A program made the position numbers and the translations under genes. The notes below the pieces were generated by a model. The model made no database searches, was not told the origin of the DNA, and saw only the letters and a program-made list of their open reading frames with translations. This document shows, piece after piece, positions 20,340-28,696 of a stretch of DNA of 33,570 nt; the stretch's first letter is position 1, and each line of letters opens with the position of its first letter. The stretch covers positions 1 through 33,570 of IMG/VR virus record IMGVR_UViG_3300033143_001624; one strand, written 5' to 3'. Source of the stretch: a virus.

Positions 20340-20938
20340 TGAGCAAACTTTGGATAGAAAATAACGGAACAGCAGCATACTATCAAGAAATAGCGCCTGC
20401 GGTGTCTTATACAGATAAAAGCAACGATGTAGAAGCTTGGAATTTGTTTGGCGAGTCCACCGTTGGATATAAATTAACAAGGGATAAGATAAAAGCTCTT
20501 GTTATAATAGCGACAAACCCAAATTATCCAACTTTAGATTTTTCGGGTTGGGCAGCATATTCTTATAAAAGTATTGCTGCGAAGTGGGTTGTAGCTCCAT
20601 ACGCTTTAAGGGTTACAGTTCATACTGACAATATAGATTCTGATATTTGGGATGTATTAGTTGAGAAAACAAAAAGTGGAAGGGCAGGCGTTGTTGAGTT
20701 AATGAGAAAGAGGGTTTCTGACGAACTAAGAAAAGAAACCTTAACCAAATATGATACCGATGATTTTTGGGATGCAACCCATATTATATTTAATGAATAT
20801 ATTGATGCAAATGGCGCCAAGTTTAAAGATTGGCTTTCAAATACAGAAGGTTCTGATTACGAAAACAATGGATTTGCTCAAAAAGAATATTTCACAGAAG
20901 AGTTAAGAGATGATTTGTTAAACATTTATAAAGGGTAA
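20339..20938 (+). CDS. Structural-cluster protein of unknown function
   Basis: Start set at ATG 20339 (MSKLWIENNGTAAYYQEIAP), overlapping the preceding stop by one base; an upstream in-frame start at 20312 would lie inside the previous gene. The 199-residue product has an N-terminal part with aromatic strands (FSGWAAYSYKSIAAKWVVAP, YALRVTVHT) and a helical C-terminal part (LVEKTKSGRAGVVELMRKRV, FWDATHIIFNEYIDANG). No family recognised; position suggests a virion or baseplate-associated role. Confidence 0.5.
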   Translation: MSKLWIENNGTAAYYQEIAPAVSYTDKSNDVEAWNLFGESTVGYKLTRDKIKALVIIATNPNYPTLDFSGWAAYSYKSIAAKWVVAPYALRVTVHTDNIDSDIWDVLVEKTKSGRAGVVELMRKRVSDELRKETLTKYDTDDFWDATHIIFNEYIDANGAKFKDWLSNTEGSDYENNGFAQKEYFTEELRDDLLNIYKG

Positions 20939-20942
20939 CAAC

Positions 20943-21329
20943 ATGGGAATATTATTAGTAATATTAGCAAGGGTTTTACAATGGTTGTTTGCGCCTTTAT
21001 TTGTAATTTATGCAATAGTTAAATTAAGAAACTTTAAAAAGGTGAGTGATTATTTTCACAATATAGCTTTCGGAAGAGATCAATTAGGTAATACAATGGG
21101 TGGTCCTTTAATGAATAACCTATTATTAAAAAATAAGTCTAAAGCTCCTAAATTGTACGGAAATGTTGATGAAACAATATCTCATATAACAGGGGTTAAT
21201 TTTTTAGCAGGAAATACAACATGGCTAGGGAACTTTGTAGCTAAAGTTTTAAATAAAGTAGATAAAAATCACGTACAAAACGCAGCAGCAACAGAACAAG
21301 ATAACACTCAAGAAATAAAAAATGGCTAG
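20943..21329 (+). CDS. Membrane-anchored phage protein of the 'DETIS' type
   Basis: A 128-residue protein with an N-terminal membrane segment (MGILLVILARVLQWLFAPLF VIYAIV) and a soluble part with DQLGNTMGGPLMNNLLLKNK and YGNVDETISHITGVN. The 'D..GN...GG......DETIS...G.N' pattern occurs in small phage proteins of unknown function from many myoviruses. The fold of this part is unknown to me. It overlaps the baseplate gene by 8 nt. Confidence 0.5.
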   Translation: MGILLVILARVLQWLFAPLFVIYAIVKLRNFKKVSDYFHNIAFGRDQLGNTMGGPLMNNLLLKNKSKAPKLYGNVDETISHITGVNFLAGNTTWLGNFVAKVLNKVDKNHVQNAAATEQDNTQEIKNG

Positions 21330-22167
21330 GACAATAGAAGAAATACAAGCAGAGATGGACGCCGAACAAGCGTTGCAACCTCAATTAAGTGGACTAAACA
21401 GTATATCTCAAGCGGCTATTTATACGTTGTGGAAATACGTATTCTCAACAGCTTTATGGTTTGAGGAAACGTTATGGGATACATTTAAAACAGAGATAGA
21501 AACCGTAATAACAAACGCGGTTGTGGGTACAGATGAATGGGTTAAATTTGAAGTGTTAAAATTTCAATACGACACCGTAACACCTCAGATTGTTCAGTTG
21601 GTAGATTTTGTACCTTCTTATAACCCTATAGATGAGTCTCTTCAAATAATTACTAGGGCGTCTGTTAATACGCTAACAAACAAGGTAGTGTCTGTTAAGG
21701 TCGCTAAAGAAGATCCGCCTATTGCGCTAGACGCATTAGAGTTAAGTTCTTTACAGGGCTACTTAGATGATATATCTTTTGCAGGTGTAGAATATAACGT
21801 TCAGAGTTTAACGAGCGATAAGATATTCTTAGAGGCTGAGGTGTTTTATGATGGTCAATATACAAGTACTATAAGTGCAAATGTAATAGACGCTATAAAC
21901 TTATACCTTTCTAATTTACCTTTTAATGGCTATGTTAGAATATCGGATGTAGAAGATGCGATTCAGAGTGTTGCAGGTGTAGTTGATATTGTAATATCTA
22001 ACTTAGCATTAAGAGCTGATACAACACCGTTTGCATCTAAAGTGTTTTTAGTTGAAAATAAGACAACTATATTTAATAAGCTTCTTACTACAGCAGGTTA
22101 TGCAATAGAAGAAACAGAATCAGGAGAGAGTTTTACAGATAAGTTAACATTTACAGCTGAAAGTTAA
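21322..22167 (+). CDS. Baseplate J-like protein
   Basis: A 281-residue protein. The N-terminus (MARTIEEIQAEMDAEQALQP, SISQAAIYTLWKYVFSTALW) and C-terminal half (GYLDDISFAGVEYNVQSLTS, LEAEVFYDGQY, VIDAINLYLSNLPFNGYVRI, VEDAIQSVAGVVDIVISNLA) follow the baseplate J/gp47 plan: 'D...V...V.Y.......V..AI..YL..L.F.G.V..S....I....GV.D'. It would join baseplate wedges around the hub. The family match is by eye. Confidence 0.65.
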   Translation: MARTIEEIQAEMDAEQALQPQLSGLNSISQAAIYTLWKYVFSTALWFEETLWDTFKTEIETVITNAVVGTDEWVKFEVLKFQYDTVTPQIVQLVDFVPSYNPIDESLQIITRASVNTLTNKVVSVKVAKEDPPIALDALELSSLQGYLDDISFAGVEYNVQSLTSDKIFLEAEVFYDGQYTSTISANVIDAINLYLSNLPFNGYVRISDVEDAIQSVAGVVDIVISNLALRADTTPFASKVFLVENKTTIFNKLLTTAGYAIEETESGESFTDKLTFTAES

Positions 22168-22820
22168 TGAGTATTTATACAGTTACATACGGTTTTTTTT
22201 GGGAGACGGTTTACCCTCCAGTATTAAGAAAGGCAGTTCATTTAGCTTGGGGAAAAGTGATAATGAAGCCTTTGCAGTGGCTACATAATGCAATATTTAT
22301 AAGCTACGCCAATGGAGCAACAGATGCTGATTATAGCAATGTAACCGCATACGTAAAAGGAGATAGGGTTGTTTATACCGATAGAGGTCAGTATGAGGCT
22401 AGGCAGGCTACAACTGGGAACTTACCATCAGATAGTACTTATTGGTATAAGGTAAACGACAATTATATCGGAGCAAGAGAAAGGTCAAAATACAGCTCTA
22501 GGAAAATATTATTTGAATATGCTTTAAATAAGTGGTTTCAAACAACAGGAATATTTATTGATAACACTAGTATAGGGGCACAAACTTTTTTAATGGGAGG
22601 TTCTGGAGATACTTCAAGTGCAATGTATAATGTTAGTTCTAATTCTCAACAATTTTTAACTAATAGTTTTACCTCAAATTTAAGCGCATTTACTATCTTT
22701 GTACCATTGGCAAAGTTTAATAGTTTAGCAGGAAACGATATTGATAGAGAGAATATAATTAGAAATATAGCTGATATTTACGTATTAGCAGGAATGAGTT
22801 ATACAGTAACACCATATTAA
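22167..22820 (+). CDS. Baseplate I-like tail protein with carbohydrate-binding-like module
   Basis: A 217-residue protein overlapping the J-like gene by one base. It starts MSIYTVTYGFFWETVYPPVL RKAVHLAW and carries an inserted module AYVKGDRVVYTDRGQYEARQ ATTGNLPSDSTYW, close to the module in the connector-like protein at 14673-15515. The C-terminal domain is strand-rich (FLMGGSGDTSSAMYNVSSNS, SAFTIFVPLA). In Mu-like phages the gene after J encodes the I-type baseplate protein that carries the fibre; the order fits, the sequence alone does not prove it. Confidence 0.45.
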   Translation: MSIYTVTYGFFWETVYPPVLRKAVHLAWGKVIMKPLQWLHNAIFISYANGATDADYSNVTAYVKGDRVVYTDRGQYEARQATTGNLPSDSTYWYKVNDNYIGARERSKYSSRKILFEYALNKWFQTTGIFIDNTSIGAQTFLMGGSGDTSSAMYNVSSNSQQFLTNSFTSNLSAFTIFVPLAKFNSLAGNDIDRENIIRNIADIYVLAGMSYTVTPY

Positions 22821-22823
22821 GAC

Positions 22824-23630
22824 ATGAAAAGAATAGACACAAGTAGTATTTTAGACCCGTCAATTGCACAACCATTTACAGGGCTTTCTTTAGATTTTGT
22901 ACAAGACGCAACAAAAGAAGCTTTGGCGGCTGTAATTCAATCCTCATTAGGAGACACCCCAAGCACAACAATTCCGTATGTATTATACGGTTGCGTAAAA
23001 ACAGACTTGGGAGGAGGAGACTTTTCTTATACCGCAGGATATATTTATTTTAATGGAGAGGTTTATACGTTTCCAGAAATAGCTTCTATAGCAATTGCGA
23101 CGGCAGATATTTGCACAATAACAATAACAAACGACGGTACAGCCGATCCTTTAGAGTTTACAGATTCTATACTAAGAAACGTACACAACCATAGAGATTT
23201 AGTTTTAAGTGATGGGATATTAGGGAGTGCTGATTTTGATTTTCAAGATTTAGTAAGAAAAAGTTGGGTGCTAAATTCCACTGTAGTTGTAACCCCAAAT
23301 GGAGGAACAGCAACAGTCTCTTCTCCCCCTGCATCTTACAAGGTTGAAAACGGAACTTTGGACATAATATTCAATGTTCAAGGAACAATAACTTCTGCTG
23401 GAGTTACGGGATTCAGTATGATTATACCAGACGGTTTTGTTTCTGCAATAGGGTTTCAATATGATGGTCAGTACATGGCTTATGATGGACTAGGATCACC
23501 AGCATTAAGCGGAGCTAGATTTCAGATTTCAGATTCATCATCAACTATAACTCTCGAAGCTATTAACGGGACATGGACAAATGGGGCAGACTTTAGACTT
23601 CAAGGTCATATAAGAATGCCTGTAGCATAA
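22824..23630 (+). CDS. Tail fibre-type protein
   Basis: A 268-residue protein. The N-terminus (KRIDTSSILDPSIAQPFTGL, LDFVQDATKEALAAVIQS) matches a Bacteroidota phage fibre start in style, followed by strand-rich domains (FSYTAGYIYFNGEVYTFPEI, TITITNDGTADPLEF, VHNHRDLVLSDG) and a beta C-terminus ending HIRMPVA. Glycine, serine and threonine are abundant. It is the last gene of its operon and is followed by a terminator, as host-contact fibres often are. Confidence 0.6.
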   Translation: MKRIDTSSILDPSIAQPFTGLSLDFVQDATKEALAAVIQSSLGDTPSTTIPYVLYGCVKTDLGGGDFSYTAGYIYFNGEVYTFPEIASIAIATADICTITITNDGTADPLEFTDSILRNVHNHRDLVLSDGILGSADFDFQDLVRKSWVLNSTVVVTPNGGTATVSSPPASYKVENGTLDIIFNVQGTITSAGVTGFSMIIPDGFVSAIGFQYDGQYMAYDGLGSPALSGARFQISDSSSTITLEAINGTWTNGADFRLQGHIRMPVA

Positions 23631-23652
23631 TAAAACTGGTGGCTAGTTTTTT

Positions 23653-23684
23653 ACCGTCCTCATTGATTTGTTGGGCGGTTTTTT
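23653..23684 (+). terminator. Intrinsic terminator after the fibre gene
   Basis: ACCGTCC (23653-23659) pairs with GGGCGGT (23673-23679) with one G-U pair, then a run of six T. It ends the rightward head/baseplate operon. A weaker AAACT/AGTTT hairpin at 23633-23649 can serve the opposite direction and end the leftward gene at 23660-23917. Confidence 0.8.
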
Positions 23685-23917
23685 CGTATTAGGACGTCTC
23701 TTATTTCTTTAAAATCTGTACTTCTTTGGATGTTGTTTAACTCTAGATTGTCGTAATGCAACGATATTATTTGTCTTATTAATTCCGCCTCAGTCCAATC
23801 ACGCTTAATCATATCAAGCATAAAGGCGTTTTTTTTAGAACCCTGCAATCGGGTCGTAAGTTTGACTTTATAAGATAGAATCTTGCTCTTTTTGTCGTCT
23901 TCGTTAAGCCAGCCCAA
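23660..23917 (-). CDS. Leftward regulator-like gene between structural operons
   Basis: Start set at TTG 23917 (MGWLNEDDKKSKILSYKVKL), just downstream of a leftward -7 box; an ATG at 24001 would lie upstream of that promoter and add a hydrophobic stretch. The 85-residue product has a strand (SYKVKLTTRLQ) followed by two helices (KKNAFMLDMIKRDW and EAELIRQIISLHY), a ribbon-helix-helix-like plan. It is oriented against both flanking operons and overlaps the plus-strand terminator. A moron or a regulator is likely. Confidence 0.5.
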   Translation of the reverse strand: MGWLNEDDKKSKILSYKVKLTTRLQGSKKNAFMLDMIKRDWTEAELIRQIISLHYDNLELNNIQRSTDFKEIRDVLIRKNRPTNQ

Positions 23918-23946
23918 ATTAATGTTGTTACAAGTTACTATTAAGA

Positions 23947-23969
23947 ACAAATATAATAATAATATTTGT
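23947..23969. promoter_or_regulatory. Palindromic promoter/operator
   Basis: ACAAATAT (23947-23954), 7 nt AATAATA, ATATTTGT (23962-23969): a perfect inverted repeat. Read leftward, TATATTTG (complement of 23948-23955) is an exact -7 box for the gene at 23660-23917. Read rightward, AATATTTG (23961-23968) is one base off the -7 consensus and only 4 nt before the protease start. The symmetry fits an operator for the adjacent ribbon-helix-helix-like protein. Confidence 0.5.
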
Positions 23970-23972
23970 ATA

Positions 23973-25106
23973 ATGAATAATTTTAAGTACATAAAAAACA
24001 TTTCTAGTCAAGAGGCTGATATATTGCTTTATAATCAGATAGGTTTTGATGTAGACGCAAATGGTAATCCTGTTTGGGGAATAGATGGTGAGGCTTTTGC
24101 TCACGAAATGAAGTATTTAGAAGAAAGGACGGAAAAGATAAATGTTCGCATTAACTCAATTGGCGGTTCAGTCATTGATGGTTATTCAATTATAAGTTCA
24201 ATTTTAAATAGCAAGGTAATAGTAGATACTCACATTGACGGTCTAGCGGCTTCTATAGCTGGAGTGATTGCAATGATGGGGCAAACTATTTACATGAAGT
24301 CTTACGGAACTTTAATGTTGCACAATCCAAGCGGAGGAGATAACAAAGAGGTTTTAGACTTAGTTAAGAAAACTCTAGTAACAATATTTAAAGAGCGTAG
24401 AGCATTTAAAGAGGAGGATATTAACGAGATGATGGATAGCGAAACTTGGATAGACTCAGATACGGCAAAGCAAAAAGGTTTTGTTGACTTCGTAGTTTCT
24501 AGTGAGGAAAAAATCAATGTAAGTAAAGGTGAGAGTTCTTTATATAATATGGCATTGATATACAACAAAGTAATAAACAAAGAAAGTAATATAACTAAAC
24601 AACAAATGGAAAAAGTAACAAACAAATTAAATTTGTCTAAAGATGCGAGCGAGGAAGCAATCGTAAGCGGAATTGAGGCAATCGAAAACAAAAGCGAATC
24701 TTTGACAGATGAGTTGGTTGCTGAAAAAGCAAAAGTAACTGAACTGAGCAATAAGGTTGAAGCTTTTGAAAACGAAAAAGAAGAGGCTAAAAACCTTGAG
24801 ATTAAAAACGTACTTGACGGTTACGAAAAAGACGGTAAACTAGAAAAAGAAAACAGAGAAAGTGTTGAAAAGCTTGCTTTAGTTGACTTGGAAAGCGTAA
24901 AGAATATGCTTGATAAAGTTACTGTTAAAAAAGTAGCGAACAAAGTTTTTGATGTAACTAAGGTTAAAAACAAGAAAGGTACAGAAGATCGTTCTGAATG
25001 GTCTATTAAAGATTGGCAAAAAAACGATCATAAAGGATTAGCTGAAATGAAAAATAGCGCTCCTGAGACTTACACAGAACTATACAATAAAACATATAAA
25101 AAATAA
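23973..25106 (+). CDS. Prohead protease (ClpP-like) with scaffold-like C-terminus
   Basis: Start at ATG 23973 (MNNFKYIKNISSQEADILLY), 377 residues. The protease half has NVRINSIGGSVIDGYSII (oxyanion loop, residues 62-66), the nucleophile Ser94 in DGLAASIAGVIAMMG and His117 in LMLHNPSGG: a ClpP/S14-type fold. The C-terminal half (KLNLSKDASEEAIVSGIEAI, DELVAEKAKVTELSNKVEAF) is a charged coiled coil typical of scaffolds. An ATG at 24606 (MEKVTNKLNLSK), with leader ACTAAACAACAA, could start a separate scaffold, as in lambda gpC/Nu3. Confidence 0.85.
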   Translation: MNNFKYIKNISSQEADILLYNQIGFDVDANGNPVWGIDGEAFAHEMKYLEERTEKINVRINSIGGSVIDGYSIISSILNSKVIVDTHIDGLAASIAGVIAMMGQTIYMKSYGTLMLHNPSGGDNKEVLDLVKKTLVTIFKERRAFKEEDINEMMDSETWIDSDTAKQKGFVDFVVSSEEKINVSKGESSLYNMALIYNKVINKESNITKQQMEKVTNKLNLSKDASEEAIVSGIEAIENKSESLTDELVAEKAKVTELSNKVEAFENEKEEAKNLEIKNVLDGYEKDGKLEKENRESVEKLALVDLESVKNMLDKVTVKKVANKVFDVTKVKNKKGTEDRSEWSIKDWQKNDHKGLAEMKNSAPETYTELYNKTYKK

Positions 25107-25125
25107 CAATTAAAACAATAAGACA

Positions 25126-26049
25126 ATGGCAATAGAAAAAGAAATTTGGATTGATGATATACAAGAAAACTTGTTTGCATCAAATTCGTTCGTAGCGAGA
25201 GGTGTAGATCACTCACAATGGATAGATAATAAAACGGTTCACATTCCACAAGCTGGAGCGAATCCAACAGTAGAAAAAGATAGAGCGTCTGTACCTGCTA
25301 CTATCGGTCAAAGAACTGATACTGATTTACAATACAATATGGCTGAGTTTACGACTGATCCTATATTGATTAGAAATCTTGAAGAGTTACAAGTAAATTA
25401 CAACAAGCGTAGTTCAGTATTAAGCCAGCACGTATCAACATTAGGAGATACAATTGGTAACCATACTGCTTATACTTGGGCTGCAAGTGGCGCATCTCGT
25501 ATCGTAAGAACTACTGGTTCTGCTGTAGGAACTGCATTAGCACCATCTGCAACAGGTACTCGTAAAGCGATTACTTTGGCTGATATTGCAACTGCTAGAG
25601 GTGTTTTAGATAAAGATAACGTTCCAATGGAAGGTAGAGTTTTATTAATGGATGCTGATGTTTACAATTCTCAATTGTTAGCTATCCCTGATGCATACCA
25701 AGCACAATCTTATGGACAAAGCGCATTGCCAAGCGGCGTAATTGCTAGAATGTTTGGTTTTGACATTATGATTCGTTCAACAGTGGTTGTATTTGATGAC
25801 GCTGGTACTCCAGTAATTAAAGCTATCAACAGTGCAGGTGTACCATCTGCACCAGCTGCAACAGATAACATTGGTTGTTTAGCGTTTCACCCTAACTTCG
25901 TATCGCAAGCGGTAGGAGATACTAAAGTATTCTTTAACGAAGATGATGCTGCTTACTATGGCTCATACTTCTCAGGATTACAAATGTTTGGAGCTGCTAA
26001 ATTAAGAAGCGACCAAAAAGGAATCGTAAGTATAGTACAAGAAGCTTAA
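25126..26049 (+). CDS. Major capsid protein
   Basis: A 307-residue protein following the protease/scaffold gene after 20 nt. It starts AIEKEIWIDDIQENLFASNS and has VHIPQAGANPTVEKDRASVP, TTDPILIRNLEELQVNYNKR, and RVLLMDADVYNSQLLAIPDA, a pattern of Bacteroidota phage capsid proteins of the HK97 fold (long helix, E-loop, domains P and A). The C-terminal part (LAFHPNFVSQAVGDTKVFFN) fits. Codon choice is visibly different from neighbours (more CGT, GGT), as expected for a highly expressed protein. A strong terminator follows. Confidence 0.85.
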   Translation: MAIEKEIWIDDIQENLFASNSFVARGVDHSQWIDNKTVHIPQAGANPTVEKDRASVPATIGQRTDTDLQYNMAEFTTDPILIRNLEELQVNYNKRSSVLSQHVSTLGDTIGNHTAYTWAASGASRIVRTTGSAVGTALAPSATGTRKAITLADIATARGVLDKDNVPMEGRVLLMDADVYNSQLLAIPDAYQAQSYGQSALPSGVIARMFGFDIMIRSTVVVFDDAGTPVIKAINSAGVPSAPAATDNIGCLAFHPNFVSQAVGDTKVFFNEDDAAYYGSYFSGLQMFGAAKLRSDQKGIVSIVQEA

Positions 26050-26059
26050 TAATAATTAG

Positions 26060-26085
26060 CACCTAGCCTTCGGGCTGGGTGTTTT
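26060..26085 (+). terminator. Strong intrinsic terminator after major capsid gene
   Basis: CACCTAGCC, tetraloop TTCG, GGCTGGGTG (one G-U pair) followed by TTTT. A nine-base-pair stem with a UUCG loop is very stable. It would set the capsid transcript apart from the downstream tail genes or let through a part of the polymerases, since no clear promoter is seen before 26099. Confidence 0.9.
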
Positions 26086-26098
26086 AATACTCAATAAA

Positions 26099-26338
26099 AT
26101 GAAAGCAGAAGACGCAAAAAAACAAGCACACCCATTTATGGATAAAGCACCAAACGGGAAACCTACTGAGACTTTATGTGTGATTGAAGATATGGGAGTA
26201 TTTGTAAACAACGACATTACAGAAATGAAAAAAATAGCTGTAGGTCAAAATAAAGAAATCTTTGTTTTTAAAGGAGAAAAGTCAGCACCTAAGAAGGTAG
26301 TTGAGGATTCATTTAAGAAGAAGAAAAAGAAAAAATAA
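26099..26338 (+). CDS. 79-residue protein with poly-lysine tail
   Basis: A small protein between capsid and sheath genes. The middle (TLCVIEDMGVFVNNDITEMK, AVGQNKEIFVFKGEK) is beta-like and the C-terminus is seven lysines in a row after EDSFKK. It may contact DNA or the capsid interior, or be a short head-associated protein. The position right after the capsid fits a head decoration or completion protein. No family recognised. Confidence 0.45.
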   Translation: MKAEDAKKQAHPFMDKAPNGKPTETLCVIEDMGVFVNNDITEMKKIAVGQNKEIFVFKGEKSAPKKVVEDSFKKKKKKK

Positions 26339-26356
26339 CATTTTAAATAAAACAAA

Positions 26357-27883
26357 ATGCCAAACGAAATAACCATAATAAAAGGAGCAGGCGGCTTAGG
26401 TCGTCCGTTGGATGGAGCTGATTTTGTTAGCTCTTATTTACATTACACGTCTGTATTACCTAGTGGTTTTAGTTCAAGCGACCGTATAAAAACGGTATTT
26501 AGTGTTGCTGAGGCGGAAGCTTTAGGAATAACTGATGAAAGTTTGGGAGAAACACCATCAACAGCTACATATCAACTAACTAATAAGGGAGCTGCAGGAG
26601 ATGTTATACTTTGCACTGTTGCAGATATAAATTCTACAATACCGGACAATTCAGTAACAACTTTAGCATCTTACACAACTGTTACGGCGGATGTAGCTAC
26701 ATTAATAACAGCGGCTGCTAAATTAGCATCTGAAATTAATGACGGAACAACTACACACGGTTATACAGCTGTAAGTGATGGTGTTGATACCGTAACAATT
26801 ACAGCTGCGGCAGGTCAAGGTATATTTTTAAATACTGGAACGCCCTATGCGGTAACAGTGACTGCTGGATCAACAGCAGGTACTTTAGTGCAAAATGTAG
26901 TGGCAGGTGTAGCATCTGAGATTAATATAATGCATTACCACGTAAGTGAATACTTTAGAGCACAGCCAAAAGGTAAGCTTTCTATAGGTATTTACGAAAC
27001 GTCTACAGATTTTGCAGAAGTAAACACTATTCAAGATTATAGAGAAGGTGAAATAAGACAAATGGGTGTTTATACTCAGGCGGCTTTTGCAACAGCAGAT
27101 GTTGATAAATTACAAACTCAAGCTGCATTAGCAGAAACTAATTACAAGCCTTTAAGTATACTTATTCAATCTGATTTCAGTGCGGTAACTGACTTAACGC
27201 TATTAAGTGACTTACATACACTAAGCGATCCAAAAGTATCAGTTACGATTGGTCAAGATGGAGAAGCTTTAGGATATAAATTATTTTTAGCTACAGGCAA
27301 ATCGATAGGAACTGTAGGTATCACACTAGGAGCATTATCTTTTGGTAAGGTTAGCGATTCAATTGCACACCCTGCTAAATTTCAAATGGCATCGGGAGAA
27401 CTAGATTCATTAGCTTTTGCAAATGGCTCACAATTCTCAGGCTTATCAAATGGTCAGATTGATTCTGTAGATGACAAAGGATATGTATTTTTAAAGAAGC
27501 ACTTCGGATTGTCGGGTAGTTATTTCGATAACGACTATACAGCTGTTGCAGTTTCAAGTGATTATGCTAGAGTAAAAGAAAATAGAGTAATAGACAAAGC
27601 CTCAAGAAATGTAAGATCGTTCTTACTTCCATCTTTAGCTAGTCCTTTAAAGTTAAATGACGACGGTACAATGAGAGAAGATACCGTTGCATACTTTAAA
27701 TCACTATGCAATAGAGCTTTAGAGCAAATGGAAAGAGATGACGAATTGTCTGCATTTGGAGTAACAATAGACCCTTTGCAAAATGTATTATCTACTTCAA
27801 AGTTGGAGATTACAATTAGTATTGTTCCTATAGCTTCAGCAGATAATATAGAGGTAAATATTGGCTTTACAACATCATTATAA
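26357..27883 (+). CDS. Tail sheath protein (DUF2586-like)
   Basis: A 508-residue protein with an N-terminal sheath domain (EITIIKGAGGLGRPLDGADF), an inserted Ala/Thr-rich beta domain (about residues 80-190, e.g. TLASYTTVTADVATLITAAA, VDTVTITAAAGQGIFL), and a C-terminal domain with GYVFLKKHFGLSGSYFDNDY, YARVKENRVIDKASRNVRSF and LNDDGTMRED. This C-terminal pattern, with 'N.RV.DKA.R', is that of contractile tail sheaths. The length (about 500) fits. It makes this a myovirus-type phage. Confidence 0.85.
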   Translation: MPNEITIIKGAGGLGRPLDGADFVSSYLHYTSVLPSGFSSSDRIKTVFSVAEAEALGITDESLGETPSTATYQLTNKGAAGDVILCTVADINSTIPDNSVTTLASYTTVTADVATLITAAAKLASEINDGTTTHGYTAVSDGVDTVTITAAAGQGIFLNTGTPYAVTVTAGSTAGTLVQNVVAGVASEINIMHYHVSEYFRAQPKGKLSIGIYETSTDFAEVNTIQDYREGEIRQMGVYTQAAFATADVDKLQTQAALAETNYKPLSILIQSDFSAVTDLTLLSDLHTLSDPKVSVTIGQDGEALGYKLFLATGKSIGTVGITLGALSFGKVSDSIAHPAKFQMASGELDSLAFANGSQFSGLSNGQIDSVDDKGYVFLKKHFGLSGSYFDNDYTAVAVSSDYARVKENRVIDKASRNVRSFLLPSLASPLKLNDDGTMREDTVAYFKSLCNRALEQMERDDELSAFGVTIDPLQNVLSTSKLEITISIVPIASADNIEVNIGFTTSL

Positions 27884-27902
27884 ATATTAAATATATAAAA
27901 CA

Positions 27903-28334
27903 ATGGCAGTACCAATTACACCCCTTATAAACGGCAAATCTTACGAGTATGCTGATATAACGTTAATGGTTTTGGGAGTTCCAATTATAGGGATAACCGC
28001 AATCGACTACGGAGATGAACAAGAAATGGAAAACAACTATGGAGCTGGATCAAATGTAGTTTCAAGAGGTTATGGAAAAGTTGTCCCAACCGCTAAAATT
28101 ACATTAATGATGGAAGAGGTTGAGAATATTATGGCAGCAGTTCCAAACGGTCGCCTTCAATCAATTCCTGAGTTTGACATCCCAGTTGTTTATTTGGATG
28201 AGTCTTTAGTTACTCGAAGCCATACAATAAAAAATGTAAGGTTTAAGAATAATAAGAGGGTATCAAATCAAGGTGAGCAATCTATTTCTGTTGAATTAGA
28301 TTTATTGCCATCACATATTGACTGGAATGCATAA
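27903..28334 (+). CDS. Tail tube protein
   Basis: A 143-residue protein directly after the sheath gene. The sequence (TPLINGKSYEYADITLMVLG, GITAIDYGDEQEMENNYGAG, GYGKVVPTAKITLMMEEVEN) is a strand-rich, glycine-containing fold, typical of Hcp-like tubes in contractile tails. Size and position between sheath and tail assembly chaperone agree. In the assembled virion it stacks in hexamer rings inside the sheath. Confidence 0.8.
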   Translation: MAVPITPLINGKSYEYADITLMVLGVPIIGITAIDYGDEQEMENNYGAGSNVVSRGYGKVVPTAKITLMMEEVENIMAAVPNGRLQSIPEFDIPVVYLDESLVTRSHTIKNVRFKNNKRVSNQGEQSISVELDLLPSHIDWNA

Positions 28335-28349
28335 TTTTTAGTATATTTG
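28318..28349 (+). promoter_or_regulatory. Promoter before the tail assembly chaperone
   Basis: TTG (28318-28320), 21 nt and TATATTTG (28342-28349) agree with the Bacteroidota consensus. It lies 23 nt before ATG 28373 and overlaps the end of the tube gene. It may give separate late expression to the chaperone, tape measure and baseplate genes. Confidence 0.6.
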
Positions 28350-28372
28350 TTGAGAAACAAAATATATAAAAT

Positions 28373-28696
28373 ATGAGCAAAAAGGATGAAAAACTAGCAG
28401 AATTAGAAGCATTGCACGGTAAATGTTACCCAGTAGCTGTTTACTTAGATGTTGATGATAGTTCAAAAGTTGCAAACGTTTACTTGAAGAAGTTAGACAG
28501 AAGAACTTACACAATTGTTAACAAGCTATTAAAAGGTGATGATGCTCTAAAAGCTGTTGAGGCTTGTTTTAAGGCTCTTTATGTTGGCGGTGATGATTTA
28601 AGTTTAATAACTGAAAGCTTTGATGCTCTAATGAGTGCAGAGTCAGCGGTTGTTGATTTAATAAATAGAAAACCAGCAGAGTTAAAAAAAAACTAG
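28373..28696 (+). CDS. Tail assembly chaperone, short form (gpG-like)
   Basis: A 107-residue protein ending at TAG 28694-28696 when read without slippage. It is helical (EKLAELEALHGKCYPVAVYL, RRTYTIVNKLLKGDDALKAV, FDALMSAESAVVDLINRK) and lies between the tube and tape-measure genes, the classical place of the lambda gpG/gpGT pair. The frame ends in a run of nine A followed by C and a stop, an evident slippage site (28687-28693). It would act as a chaperone for the tape measure during tail assembly. Confidence 0.8.
   Translation: MSKKDEKLAELEALHGKCYPVAVYLDVDDSSKVANVYLKKLDRRTYTIVNKLLKGDDALKAVEACFKALYVGGDDLSLITESFDALMSAESAVVDLINRKPAELKKN

Noticed and set aside
24302-24751. Leftward 149-codon frame inside the protease gene
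   Set aside because: Antisense to the protease/scaffold gene, hydrophobic serine/leucine composition from complementing a lysine/glutamate-rich gene; a shadow frame.
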